In this document: piece by piece, positions 7,816 through 15,465 of the stretch | Layout: every line of letters begins with the position of its first letter | How positions within the stretch are numbered: position 1 is the first letter of the stretch | Assembly (NCBI GenBank): GCA_002315195.1 | Contig: DCGD01000126.1 | Coordinates: forward strand, 14,419-35,661 | From: Prevotellaceae bacterium UBA1787 | Lineage (GTDB): Bacteria > Bacteroidota > Bacteroidia > Bacteroidales > Bacteroidaceae | Direction of reading: 5' to 3' | DNA: 21,243 nucleotides | Notes under the pieces: generated by a model | The model's database searches: none | Told to the model about the DNA's origin: nothing | What the model saw: the letters and a program-made list of their open reading frames with translations, nothing else | Program-made: the position numbers and the translations under genes

Positions 7816-8121
7816 ACTTTGCAAAACTCACAATATATAAGGGCAGTTTGAATATGTTTTGGGTTCAATTGTAAACGAATCCACCTATACTGTTTGCAAT
7901 AATTTTGAACATTATAGTTAAATGTCAAATAACGTAAATGTTGAGTATGCATTGAAATGAAAAAATAATTTTGAATTATGACATCCATTTAATATGATAC
8001 ACAAAAGTATTTGATATACATTTATATATCTATTTCGATTTGAAATGAATCATACTTGTCGAATTGGTGTGAATATATATATTAATACCTACGTCGGAAT
8101 TAGCATTTTTTTTGCAGAATA

Positions 8122-8154
8122 TTTGGAAGTTATCGTGTGAATTTATTACTTTTG
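8122..8154 (+). promoter_or_regulatory. Bacteroidota promoter of the SGNH-bactofilin-MBOAT operon
   Basis: TTTG at 8122-8125, a 21-nt spacer, then TACTTTTG at 8147-8154 match the -33/-7 consensus of the primary Bacteroidota sigma factor. Transcription would begin around 8160, leaving only about 10 nt before the ATG at 8169. This argues against an earlier in-frame start at 8112, which lies upstream of the promoter elements. Confidence 0.75.
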
Positions 8155-8168
8155 TAAAAAAATTAGAG

Positions 8169-9686
8169 ATGCATAATAAACAGAAGAAAAAAACAGACAA
8201 ATCTCGGATGATACTTTCATTTGTCATCTGTGTGATATGTTTGTGTATATGCGTCAGTTTTATCCCACCTTTCCGCGTGATGGGAATCAAAGTCAGCAGA
8301 GCCAATTTTTTGGAAGGTCTTATCAGTTTCAATGATTCTTCCGATTGCCATATGACCTCCAAAGATATAATCGATACCAGTTGCATTGCGGATTTGTCTG
8401 AATCTGTATTGGTGGAATTAGACCGTAACAGTTGTGCGACTCTATCTGGCGACAGTTCGACTTTAGATACAACATCATGGGATGTATCAGATACTATTTT
8501 TGTAAAACATGATGTGGACACCAAGGTTGTAGGCACAAGCAAAGAAGGAGGATTGGTAAACTTGCTGCCAAATAAAATCGAGGATTACAGTCCGAATCAT
8601 TCGATGATCAGACAATTGAGGAAATTGTGTCTTAGTAGTTCCAAAGAAGGAAATTTTCGAATAGCATTCTTGGGTGATTCATATATAGAGGGAGATATAC
8701 TAACTTACGATTTAAGAACGGCGCTTCAGAAAAATTACGGAGGTGAAGGCTTGGGTTTCATACCATTTGCAGATCCTATGAGTAAAATACGTCCATACGT
8801 AAAGCAAGATTATAGAGATTGGAAACGCTATAATATATTGAAAAGAAACAATACTCCTAAGAGCATAAAGGATGAATTCTTCATCAGTGGTTATGTTTCC
8901 CTGCCGAAGCAAGGAGCTTATTCAACCTTTACAACCAAGTGTAAGGATAAAGACAAGTTCTTGTCAAGAAAGGCGAGCATTCTTTTCAAAAATAGAGGCA
9001 AGGCAAAAATGAGAGTCATTGTCAATGACAGTGTTAATTTAGTGTATGATTTGGAGGAGAGCGATGAAATACAGTGTGTTGACGTTAACGACATAAATAT
9101 TCGCAAACTGACGGTCAAGTTGGATAAATGTGAGAATTTTATCGGTTATGGCGTGGTTTTTGAAGGTGAAGCAGGTGTGGTCTTGGACAATTTCGGATTG
9201 CGCTCAAACAGTGGTCTAAATTTGTTTTCAACGCATATGAGTGTCAATCAACAGATGAACAATTTGCTGAAGTACGATCTCATTATTATGGAATATGGTT
9301 TGAATGCCATGAACAAAGAAGTGACCAACTATCGTTATTATTCCAATAAAATGGAGAAACTGATAGACTATGTTAAAATGTGTTTCCCTGAAAGTGCCAT
9401 CATGCTGCTTAGCGTTGGTGATGTCAGCATAAAAAAGGAAAGTCAATACGTGACCGCACCCGCCGTGCCAAGCATGGTACAAATGCAGCATGATTTGGCG
9501 CAAAAGAGCCAGATTATGTATTGGAGTATATATGATGCAATGGGAGGATCCAATTCCATGCAGGATTACGTGTCCAAAGGATGGGCCTCAAAAGACTATG
9601 TTCACATAAACAACAAGGGGGGGAAGCAAATCTCCAATTTATTGATGCAATCCATTCGAGATGTAGTGCAGAGTAATAATAATTAA
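8169..9686 (+). CDS. Membrane-anchored SGNH/GDSL-type hydrolase, envelope acylation-associated
   Basis: The 505-residue protein has a basic cytoplasmic tail, one membrane segment (about residues 14-34), a linker, and an SGNH hydrolase domain from about residue 165 to the end, probably periplasmic. Block I is FLGDSYIEGD with nucleophile Ser171. The EYGLNAMN segment supplies the G-x-N oxyanion block. DYVHIN near the C-terminus supplies Asp476 and His479 in the usual D-x-x-H arrangement. Such proteins cleave or transfer acyl groups on polysaccharides or peptidoglycan; the substrate cannot be read here. The start at 8169 was chosen because an in-frame upstream ATG (8112) precedes the promoter. 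The bactofilin gene follows after 12 nt and an MBOAT acyltransferase gene after that, which points to an O-acylation role. Confidence 0.82.
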   Translation: MHNKQKKKTDKSRMILSFVICVICLCICVSFIPPFRVMGIKVSRANFLEGLISFNDSSDCHMTSKDIIDTSCIADLSESVLVELDRNSCATLSGDSSTLDTTSWDVSDTIFVKHDVDTKVVGTSKEGGLVNLLPNKIEDYSPNHSMIRQLRKLCLSSSKEGNFRIAFLGDSYIEGDILTYDLRTALQKNYGGEGLGFIPFADPMSKIRPYVKQDYRDWKRYNILKRNNTPKSIKDEFFISGYVSLPKQGAYSTFTTKCKDKDKFLSRKASILFKNRGKAKMRVIVNDSVNLVYDLEESDEIQCVDVNDINIRKLTVKLDKCENFIGYGVVFEGEAGVVLDNFGLRSNSGLNLFSTHMSVNQQMNNLLKYDLIIMEYGLNAMNKEVTNYRYYSNKMEKLIDYVKMCFPESAIMLLSVGDVSIKKESQYVTAPAVPSMVQMQHDLAQKSQIMYWSIYDAMGGSNSMQDYVSKGWASKDYVHINNKGGKQISNLLMQSIRDVVQSNNN

Positions 9687-9698
9687 ATAATAACATTT

Positions 9699-10319
9699 AT
9701 GGCAAAGAAGAAAAATTTCAAGAACTATTTGAATAGTTTCTCTGTTAATCACGAAGTTGATGCTAATGCGCCAGAGGTGTCAACATCTCAAGCTCAAGAC
9801 AATCTTGAACCGACTCCAACTTACGAAGACAACAACGTTTCTGAAACCGAAACCGAAGATGTATTAGGAGATGAAATTAAACCTAATGTTGAATCTGAAC
9901 CTGTGGTTACGCAAAGCACCATTATAGGTCCGGATATAATAATAGATGGTTCTGTAAGCGCTACGAACGATATCAATGTTTTAGGTACGATAAATGGAGA
10001 TGTTGTCACCAAGGGCGAAATCTATGTATCAGGCAACATTATGGGTGATATAGGCGCGAAATGTGTATATATCAAATGCAAACAGATTGTAGGAAATATT
10101 ACTGCGTCAGAATTTATTGATATTCAGAATGATAGTAAGGTAGAAGGCATGATGACTTCAAAGGATTTAAGTATTCATGGTCAATTGAAAGGCAATATTT
10201 TCTCTTCGGGCCATGTGGTTCTACACGATGGTTCCATTGTTGTTGGAGATATAGAGTCAAAGACTCTTGAGATTACAAAAGGTAGTTCCTTTAACGGAAA
10301 GGTTACCCAAAAATCATAA
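9699..10319 (+). CDS. Bactofilin family protein (polymer-forming cytoskeletal)
   Basis: The 206-residue protein has a short basic N-terminus (KKKNFKNYLNSF), a disordered acidic Thr/Glu/Asn-rich stretch to about residue 70, and a bactofilin domain at roughly 75-203. The domain shows the short beta-helical repeat pattern: IIDGSVSATNDINVLGTING, then GDV, GNI, GDI, GNI and GDI steps at regular intervals. Bactofilins polymerise without nucleotide into membrane-associated filaments that position cell-wall or envelope enzymes. There is no transmembrane segment; the basic N-terminus could help membrane contact, which is inference. It sits between an SGNH hydrolase gene (12 nt upstream) and an MBOAT gene (6 nt downstream) rather than beside the M23 peptidase often seen with bactofilins. 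Confidence 0.88.
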   Translation: MAKKKNFKNYLNSFSVNHEVDANAPEVSTSQAQDNLEPTPTYEDNNVSETETEDVLGDEIKPNVESEPVVTQSTIIGPDIIIDGSVSATNDINVLGTINGDVVTKGEIYVSGNIMGDIGAKCVYIKCKQIVGNITASEFIDIQNDSKVEGMMTSKDLSIHGQLKGNIFSSGHVVLHDGSIVVGDIESKTLEITKGSSFNGKVTQKS

Positions 10320-10325
10320 AAGAAA

Positions 10326-11813
10326 TTGGATTTTTCAGTATTCAATCCGCTTTTTACATTTTTGACGTACGATGCGGAAAACCCATTGATGTTTTCATCA
10401 AAGCGGTTTCTCTTGTTATTCGTTGTATTCCTAATTATATTTAATATCATTAGAAAGTCGTTCAATGCGAGGGTTTTATTCATCGCATTGTTTTCGGCTT
10501 ATTTTTATTATCTGACGAGCGGTACCTATCTGTGGCTTTTGCTGATTATATCAGTTACAGATCATAGTATCGGTTTTTGGTTAAATTGTACAAGCAGGAA
10601 GTCATTCCGCAAATTGTTGGTGGCATTAAGTTTGCTGGTGGACTTGGGTATCTTGTGCTATTTCAAGTACACCAATTTTGCATGCTCCCTGATAGCAGAA
10701 GCCACAAATCAAACATACGTTTGGAAGGATATATTCTTGCCCGTTGGTATTTCATTTTACATTTTCCAGTCTCTCAGTTATGTAATAGACATATATAGGC
10801 GACGTATTCAGCCAACAGAAAAATGGGTGGATTATGTCTTTTATCTATCCTTTTTTCCTCAGCTGGTTGCCGGTCCTATTGTCAAGGCCAGGGATTTTCT
10901 TCCTCAGATTGTGAAGAAACCCATTCCTACGTTGAAAATGTTCAACATGGGCTTGCTGCTCATTTTGGCGGGATTGGTAAAGAAGATTGTCATATCTGAC
11001 TATATCAGTGTTAATTTCGTGGATAGAGTATTTGACAATCCCCTGCAATATTCAGGTTTTGAAAATCTTATCGGTGCGTATGCATATACCCTCCAAATAT
11101 ATTGTGATTTCTCCGGGTATTCAGACATGGCCATAGGTATCGCATATATGCTCGGTTTTCGCTTTCCGATGAATTTCCGTTTACCGTTCCAATCTGCCAC
11201 CATTACGGAATTTTGGAGAAGATGGCATATTTCCTTGTCTTCTTGGCTAAGGGATTATTTGTACATATCACTGGGTGGAAACAGGAAAGGCAAAATTCGT
11301 ATGTATGTCAATTTGATGGTTACCATGTTGTTGGGTGGTCTTTGGCATGGTGCGGACCTTCGTTTCATTTTGTGGGGAGGCTTGCATGGATTGGCTTTGT
11401 GTGTTCATAAACTGTGGCTTCGTCTGTTTCCTAAAATGAAAAAGAGCGGTGAAGAAATGAAACCCATCAATCGTCTGTTTTCTACGTTTCTTACGTTCCA
11501 TTTTGTTTGTTTTTGTTTTTTGTTTTTCCGTGCCAGTGACACTGAGACGGTTTGGACTATGCTGTATCAGATACAATCTGATTTCAGAATGGAGATGGTT
11601 ACGGAAATTATAACGTCTAATGCTATGGTAATGTCGGTTATTGGTATAGGTTTCATGCTTCACTTTTTACCTAAGCATTTTACAAAATCATTCATCCTAT
11701 TCTTTTTTGCTTTGCCAATATGGTTAAAAGCAGTACTTGCAGTCCTTGTAATATGGTTGGTTGTTCAATTGCAGTCCAACGATGTACGTCCTTTCATTTA
11801 TTTTCAGTTTTAG
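10326..11813 (+). CDS. MBOAT family membrane-bound O-acyltransferase (AlgI/PatA-like)
   Basis: The 495-residue polytopic protein belongs to the MBOAT superfamily, AlgI-like branch, which moves acyl groups across the membrane onto extracytoplasmic sugars. Visible signatures are PVGISFYIFQSLSYVIDIYR, FFPQLVAGPIVKARDFLPQ, YCDFSGYSDMAIG, FWRRWHISLSSWLRDYLYISLGGNR, and the active-site region GGLWHGADLRFILWGGLHG with His341 and the invariant His354. Length is normal. The start is probably TTG at 10326, 6 nt after the bactofilin stop. It gives the short amphipathic lead-in (FNPLFTFL) typical of this family; the next ATG at 10389 would remove it. Together with the SGNH protein it could form an exporter/transferase pair. 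The acyl donor and acceptor are unknown. Confidence 0.9.
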   Translation: MDFSVFNPLFTFLTYDAENPLMFSSKRFLLLFVVFLIIFNIIRKSFNARVLFIALFSAYFYYLTSGTYLWLLLIISVTDHSIGFWLNCTSRKSFRKLLVALSLLVDLGILCYFKYTNFACSLIAEATNQTYVWKDIFLPVGISFYIFQSLSYVIDIYRRRIQPTEKWVDYVFYLSFFPQLVAGPIVKARDFLPQIVKKPIPTLKMFNMGLLLILAGLVKKIVISDYISVNFVDRVFDNPLQYSGFENLIGAYAYTLQIYCDFSGYSDMAIGIAYMLGFRFPMNFRLPFQSATITEFWRRWHISLSSWLRDYLYISLGGNRKGKIRMYVNLMVTMLLGGLWHGADLRFILWGGLHGLALCVHKLWLRLFPKMKKSGEEMKPINRLFSTFLTFHFVCFCFLFFRASDTETVWTMLYQIQSDFRMEMVTEIITSNAMVMSVIGIGFMLHFLPKHFTKSFILFFFALPIWLKAVLAVLVIWLVVQLQSNDVRPFIYFQF

Positions 11814-11909
11814 ACATAAATTTGTTATCTTAGCAAAAGTTGATTGTTTTTCAATTCGGTCAATTTTTCAATTGGTTAAACCGTTGTTCACAAGACTTTA
11901 ATGCAGATA

Positions 11910-11948
11910 TGAAACAATAGGGTATGTTTCAAATTCTCATCTTTTTTT
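11910..11948 (+). terminator. Possible terminator after the MBOAT gene
   Basis: TGAAACA at 11910-11916 pairs with TGTTTCA at 11925-11931 around an 8-nt loop, followed after 10 nt by a seven-T run at 11942-11948. The stem is short and AT-rich and the T run is not immediately adjacent, so confidence is low. It lies about 100 nt after the MBOAT stop and before the metF promoter. Confidence 0.35.
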
Positions 11949-11992
11949 GTTTAATTTTAGGAAATCATTTAAAAAATGTGTTTGTTTTTTCC

Positions 11993-12000
11993 TAATTTTG
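11993..12000 (+). promoter_or_regulatory. Bacteroidota -7 box upstream of metF
   Basis: TAATTTTG at 11993-12000 fits TAnnTTTG. Transcription would start near 12006, which makes the ATG at 12018 a better start than those at 12006 or 11976. The -33 element is poor (TTTA around 11968-11971). Confidence 0.55.
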
Positions 12001-12017
12001 CACTGATGAAACATAAC

Positions 12018-12968
12018 ATGAAAATAACTGATTTGATTAAGGCAGGTGAAACGGCTTTTTCATTCGAGGTGTTGCCTCCTAAAAAAGGTGAAGGAATAGC
12101 TCAATTGGAGAAGACTATAGAGACGCTTTTGCCTTACAAACCTAAGTACATCAATATTACGACGCATCATAGTGAACCGGTGTATCATCCTCAAAGCGAT
12201 GGATTGGTAAAAATTGAAATGTTGCGTCGTCGTCCAGGGACTGTTGCGGTAGCGGCTGCCCTGCAATATAAGTATGACATACCCATAGTTCCACATATTT
12301 TGTGCAATGGATATACGCGTGAAGAGACAGAATACGTGCTGCTTGATTTGCAGTTTTTGGGTATTTCAAATATTTTACTGTTGCGTGGTGACCAAAACAA
12401 GGACGCTGAGCAGTTTAGAGCAAGGCATGAAGGCTATCAGCATACGTCCGAGTTGCAGGAACAGGTGAATCGTTTCAATGAAGGTTTCTTCCTTAATGGT
12501 GATAGCATCACAAATCCTGGAGTTGCTTTTCATTACGGTGTCGCTTGCTATCCGGAAAAACATAACGAGTCACCCAATTTATCTACCGATATATCTTGGT
12601 TCATGCGCAAAGTGGAGAGAGGTGCGGAATATGGTGTCACGCAGATGTTTTTTGACAATACCAAGTATTTTGAATTTGTAAAGCGTGTGCGTCAAGAAGG
12701 CATTACTGTGCCAATAATTCCGGGCATTAAACCAATTACCAATCAGAAACAACTTGTGTCCATACCTCGTTCTTTTCATTGTGACATTCCCGAAGAGTTT
12801 ACAAAAGAGATGATGAAGGCACAAACAAAGGAAGACCAGTTTAAGGTAGGTACAGAGTGGTGCGTGTCTCAATGCCGTGAATTGGTACGTGCGGGTGTAC
12901 CAAGCATTCATTTTTATACCAATGGACTCGCTCGCAGTGTGAATGAGGTGGCACGACAAATCTATTAG
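12018..12968 (+). CDS. metF: 5,10-methylenetetrahydrofolate reductase
   Basis: The 316-residue FAD-dependent reductase converts methylenetetrahydrofolate to 5-methyltetrahydrofolate, the methyl donor for methionine synthesis, in the cytoplasm. The N-terminus ITDLIKAGETAFSFEVLPPKKGEG carries the conserved SFEV/I-PPK motif with the catalytic Glu. The PHILCNGYTREE, LLRGDQ, GVACYPEKHNESPN and QMFFDN segments follow in the order of the family barrel strands, and PIIPGIKPI lies in the C-terminal third. Three in-frame ATGs exist (11976, 12006, 12018). 12018 gives the expected short N-terminus and lies downstream of the predicted transcription start; 12006 is the main alternative. holB follows after 12 nt, so the gene probably heads a metF-holB-ricT-gldH transcript. 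Confidence 0.95.
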   Translation: MKITDLIKAGETAFSFEVLPPKKGEGIAQLEKTIETLLPYKPKYINITTHHSEPVYHPQSDGLVKIEMLRRRPGTVAVAAALQYKYDIPIVPHILCNGYTREETEYVLLDLQFLGISNILLLRGDQNKDAEQFRARHEGYQHTSELQEQVNRFNEGFFLNGDSITNPGVAFHYGVACYPEKHNESPNLSTDISWFMRKVERGAEYGVTQMFFDNTKYFEFVKRVRQEGITVPIIPGIKPITNQKQLVSIPRSFHCDIPEEFTKEMMKAQTKEDQFKVGTEWCVSQCRELVRAGVPSIHFYTNGLARSVNEVARQIY

Positions 12969-12980
12969 TAAGCAAAGGTT

Positions 12981-14099
12981 ATGTTCAACGAAGTAGTAGG
13001 ACAGTTGGAAGTCAAACGGTTGCTTCTCAAGCAGGTGAGCGAGAACCGCGTGCCTCATGCCATGTTGTTTACCGGACCTGAAGGCTGTGGCAAGTTCGCC
13101 ACTGCGTTTGCCTTTTCCCAGTTTCTTTTATGTAAACAGCCTGGTAAAGATGACATTTGCGGCAAGTGTCCGAATTGTCATCAGACTGCCAAATTTGAAC
13201 ATCCTGATTTGCATTTTTCTTATCCTATTATAGTGAAGGATGCCGCTTCTACAACTTGCGAAACATACATCCAGAAATGGAAATTGATGGTCCGAGATAG
13301 TTTGTATTTTGGGAAGGATGATTGGATCCAGCAAATGAATGAAGGAATCAAGCAGCCGTTGATACCCACCGCTGAGGGAAACCGTATTCTTGACAAGATG
13401 AGTCTTTCGTCATACGGGGGCGGTTATAAAATCATGATAATATGGCAAGCGGACCGCTTGCACGACACTCCGGCAAACAACCTGCTGAAGATGTTGGAAG
13501 AGCCCGCGCCGCGGACAGTATTCATACTTGTGTCGGATTACCCTGAGAAAATCCTTGAAACGATTAGAAGCCGCACACAACAAATTCGTTTTCGTCCGCT
13601 TAACTTTGAAGAAATTACATCTGCTCTCGTTGAGCGTAATGGACTTGACAGAAGTAGTGCCTTGAGGATTGCGCGTACGGCCAACGGAAGTTATTTGGCC
13701 GCTTTGCGCACCATTCATGCAAAGAGCAATGAGGATTATTTCTTTGACGCTTTTGTTCGTTTGATGCGGTTGGCATATAAGTGTGATGTACGGGGTTTGC
13801 AGCAATGGACGGATGAAATGGCTCAAGGAGACCGTGACAAACAGAAAGATTTTCTTTCATACTGTCAGAATATGATTCGGGAAAACTTTATCTATAATTT
13901 CCAACAACCGGAGTTGAATTTCATGACAGAAAAGGAGGAAAGTTTTGCAAAGAATTTTGCCCGTTTTGTCAATGAACGGAACGTTAAGGGTTTTGTGGAG
14001 GAATTTTCCAAGGCAAGTCTTGACGTCCAACAAAATGTCGGAGTGAAGACGGTGTTTTTCGATTTGTCACTAAGGGTGATATTGTTAATTAAAAAATAA
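12981..14099 (+). CDS. holB: DNA polymerase III delta' subunit
   Basis: This 372-residue AAA+ clamp-loader protein is the delta' subunit that helps load the sliding clamp at replication forks. The N-terminus FNEVVGQLEVKRLLLKQV and PHAMLFTGPEGCGKF (residues 25-39) match the family. A zinc module follows with Cys51, Cys60, Cys63 and Cys66, and ADRLHDTPANNLLKMLEEP and SDYPEKILETIRSRTQQIRF cover Walker B/sensor 1 and the arginine-finger SRT motif. The P-loop has Phe instead of Ser/Thr after the Lys, consistent with weak or absent ATP hydrolysis in delta' subunits. Length is normal for Bacteroidota. The downstream neighbour is a PSP1/RicT-family gene, an order also found in Bacillus subtilis (holB-yaaT). 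Confidence 0.9.
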   Translation: MFNEVVGQLEVKRLLLKQVSENRVPHAMLFTGPEGCGKFATAFAFSQFLLCKQPGKDDICGKCPNCHQTAKFEHPDLHFSYPIIVKDAASTTCETYIQKWKLMVRDSLYFGKDDWIQQMNEGIKQPLIPTAEGNRILDKMSLSSYGGGYKIMIIWQADRLHDTPANNLLKMLEEPAPRTVFILVSDYPEKILETIRSRTQQIRFRPLNFEEITSALVERNGLDRSSALRIARTANGSYLAALRTIHAKSNEDYFFDAFVRLMRLAYKCDVRGLQQWTDEMAQGDRDKQKDFLSYCQNMIRENFIYNFQQPELNFMTEKEESFAKNFARFVNERNVKGFVEEFSKASLDVQQNVGVKTVFFDLSLRVILLIKK

Positions 14100-14152
14100 A
14101 AACAATTCTGGTGTTCCGAATTACGTATGCCAGAGAAAGAAAATATTGATAA

Positions 14153-14320
14153 ATGAATGAGTTTGAACATGGCGGCAATATGCGTGGGATAGATATTGAT
14201 GGTTGCGGCAGACAGGACAAACAACTGCATACATACGATTATTTGGCAGATGTACCAGGGGCAAGTAGTTTGTGCGAATATGTGGAGGTGCAATTCAAGA
14301 ATACGCGTAAGGATTACTAA
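14153..14320 (+). pseudogene. 5' part of the ricT-like gene, ending at an in-frame TAA
   Basis: From ATG 14153 the frame reads 55 residues, including IDGCGRQDKQLHTYDYLADVP and VEVQFKNTRKDY, which resembles the conserved N-terminus of PSP1/RicT proteins from Bacteroidota. It then meets TAA at 14318-14320. The same frame continues at once with LNSNHLPLRKGDVVAVEASPGHD, which is again PSP1 sequence, so the stop sits where homologs would be expected to have a Tyr or Phe. One base (TAA for TAC or TAT) accounts for the break; there is no frameshift. It could be a real nonsense mutation, a sequence error or a site of re-initiation. Confidence 0.75.
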
Positions 14321-14356
14321 CTCAACAGTAACCATCTCCCTTTAAGGAAAGGAGAC

Positions 14357-15442
14357 GTGGTTGCCGTGGAGGCTTCTCCTGGACATGATGTCGGGGTTGT
14401 ATCATTGACTGGTGCGTTGGTAGAGTTGCAAATGAAAAAAACACGCATACGTACGGATTTGCCGCCGAAACGCGTGTATCGGTTCGCTAAGGAAATTGAC
14501 ATACAGAAAAGCGAAGAAGCCAAGCAGAGAGAACACGAAACCATGATTAAGTCGCGCAAGATTGCCATGGATTTGGGCTTGAACATGAAAATAGGTGACG
14601 TTGAGTATCAAGGCGATGGCAACAAAGCCATATTTTATTATATTGCCGATGAACGTGTAGATTTTCGACAACTCATCAAGGTTTTGGCGGAAGAATTTCG
14701 CGTGCGCATTGAAATGAAACAGATAGGGGCGCGTCAGGAGGCCGGTCGCATTGGCGGTACGGGTCCGTGTGGACGCGAATTGTGCTGCGCCGCTTGGATG
14801 AGAAATTTCGTTACTGTTTCGACCGGTGCCGCACGCTGTCAGGATGTTTCCCTTAATCCTCAGAAATTGGCAGGGCAATGCGCCAAGTTGAAATGTTGTT
14901 TGAATTTCGAGGTGAGTGTCTATACGGAAGCCGCCGCGAAACTACCTTATCGCGATGTTGCTTTAGAAACGGAAAAAGCCACATATTATTTTTTCAAAAG
15001 TGACATTCTTGCGGGTATAGTCAGTTATTCTACTGATAAGCACTTGGCTGAAAACATTGTCACCATTACGGTTCAAAGGGCAAAGCAGGTAATAAGGATG
15101 AACAAAGAAGGAGTTCGACCTGAAAATCTTGACGGAAACGATAACATTATTCCTGAGAATCATGATTTGGCAGTGCAAGATAGTTTGACACGTTTTGATA
15201 AGAGCAAGAAGAAAAAGAAGCACCAAAATAAAAAGGGCAATTCTATCAACAAAGTGGAGAATGTGCAGAAAGTGAACTCCGTCAATTCTGATTCAGTGTC
15301 AGAGGAGACCTCCCGACAAAAGGTATCTTCTAATCGAAAGGAAGTAAAACGTGTGCGTCATTCAGGACAAGGTCATTCACGACGTGAAGGTGATGTAAAA
15401 GTGCATAAGAAAGAAATGCTGATAGAAGGCGAAAAGGGTTAG
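14357..15442 (+). CDS. PSP1-domain protein RicT/YaaT-like, main part downstream of an in-frame stop
   Basis: This 361-residue frame starts at a GTG just after an AAGGAAAGGAG stretch and holds most of the PSP1/RicT domain, then a lysine-rich, probably disordered tail after about residue 275. Cysteines 138, 143 and 144 (GPCGRELCC), 161, and 175, 180 and 181 (CAKLKCC) form the clusters typical of the family. In B. subtilis, RicT joins RicA and RicF in an iron-sulfur complex that modulates RNase Y. A role in RNA turnover here is inferred from that family. The native protein should start at 14153 (429 codons if the TAA were sense). Translation from the GTG would lack about 68 N-terminal residues, including the first PSP1 strands. 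The frame is otherwise intact, suggesting a recent lesion or an error. gldH follows after 23 nt. Confidence 0.75.
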   Translation: MVAVEASPGHDVGVVSLTGALVELQMKKTRIRTDLPPKRVYRFAKEIDIQKSEEAKQREHETMIKSRKIAMDLGLNMKIGDVEYQGDGNKAIFYYIADERVDFRQLIKVLAEEFRVRIEMKQIGARQEAGRIGGTGPCGRELCCAAWMRNFVTVSTGAARCQDVSLNPQKLAGQCAKLKCCLNFEVSVYTEAAAKLPYRDVALETEKATYYFFKSDILAGIVSYSTDKHLAENIVTITVQRAKQVIRMNKEGVRPENLDGNDNIIPENHDLAVQDSLTRFDKSKKKKKHQNKKGNSINKVENVQKVNSVNSDSVSEETSRQKVSSNRKEVKRVRHSGQGHSRREGDVKVHKKEMLIEGEKG

Positions 15443-15465
15443 GATAGTCATAGAGTAAGATTTCA

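Larger units (their letters stand above)
7142..8168. other. Gene-poor AT-rich intergenic region upstream of the SGNH-bactofilin-MBOAT operon
   Basis: I find no convincing gene in about 1 kb. The first 230 bases have ordinary composition and hold a short TTG-initiated frame (7171-7374) without recognisable features. From about 7400 the DNA becomes very AT-rich. It contains an (AT)10 run at 7451-7470, a TAAATTTG -7-like box at 7544-7551 followed by a 23-codon frame (7557-7628), a 14-bp inverted repeat (7646-7659 and 7802-7815), the palindrome GTTACATTGTAAC at 7714-7726, and the operon promoter at 8122-8154. No tRNA or known riboswitch was recognised. It may be regulatory, may hold a small RNA, or may be the remains of lost genes. 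Confidence 0.6.

Noticed and set aside
8030..8542. 170-codon open frame on the minus strand over the start of the SGNH gene
   Set aside because: It is antisense to the SGNH coding sequence and its promoter, has no recognisable domain, and reads like a reverse-frame shadow.
11821..11900. Possible riboswitch or terminator ahead of metF
   Set aside because: The repeated CAATT/TTCAATT words give only weak overlapping stems, and no known SAM or cobalamin riboswitch core was recognised.
14153..15442. Reassigned TAA codon or programmed recoding as a general feature
   Set aside because: TAA terminates several other genes in this window normally (for example the bactofilin and holB genes), and no special structure is evident at 14318, so genome-wide recoding does not fit.
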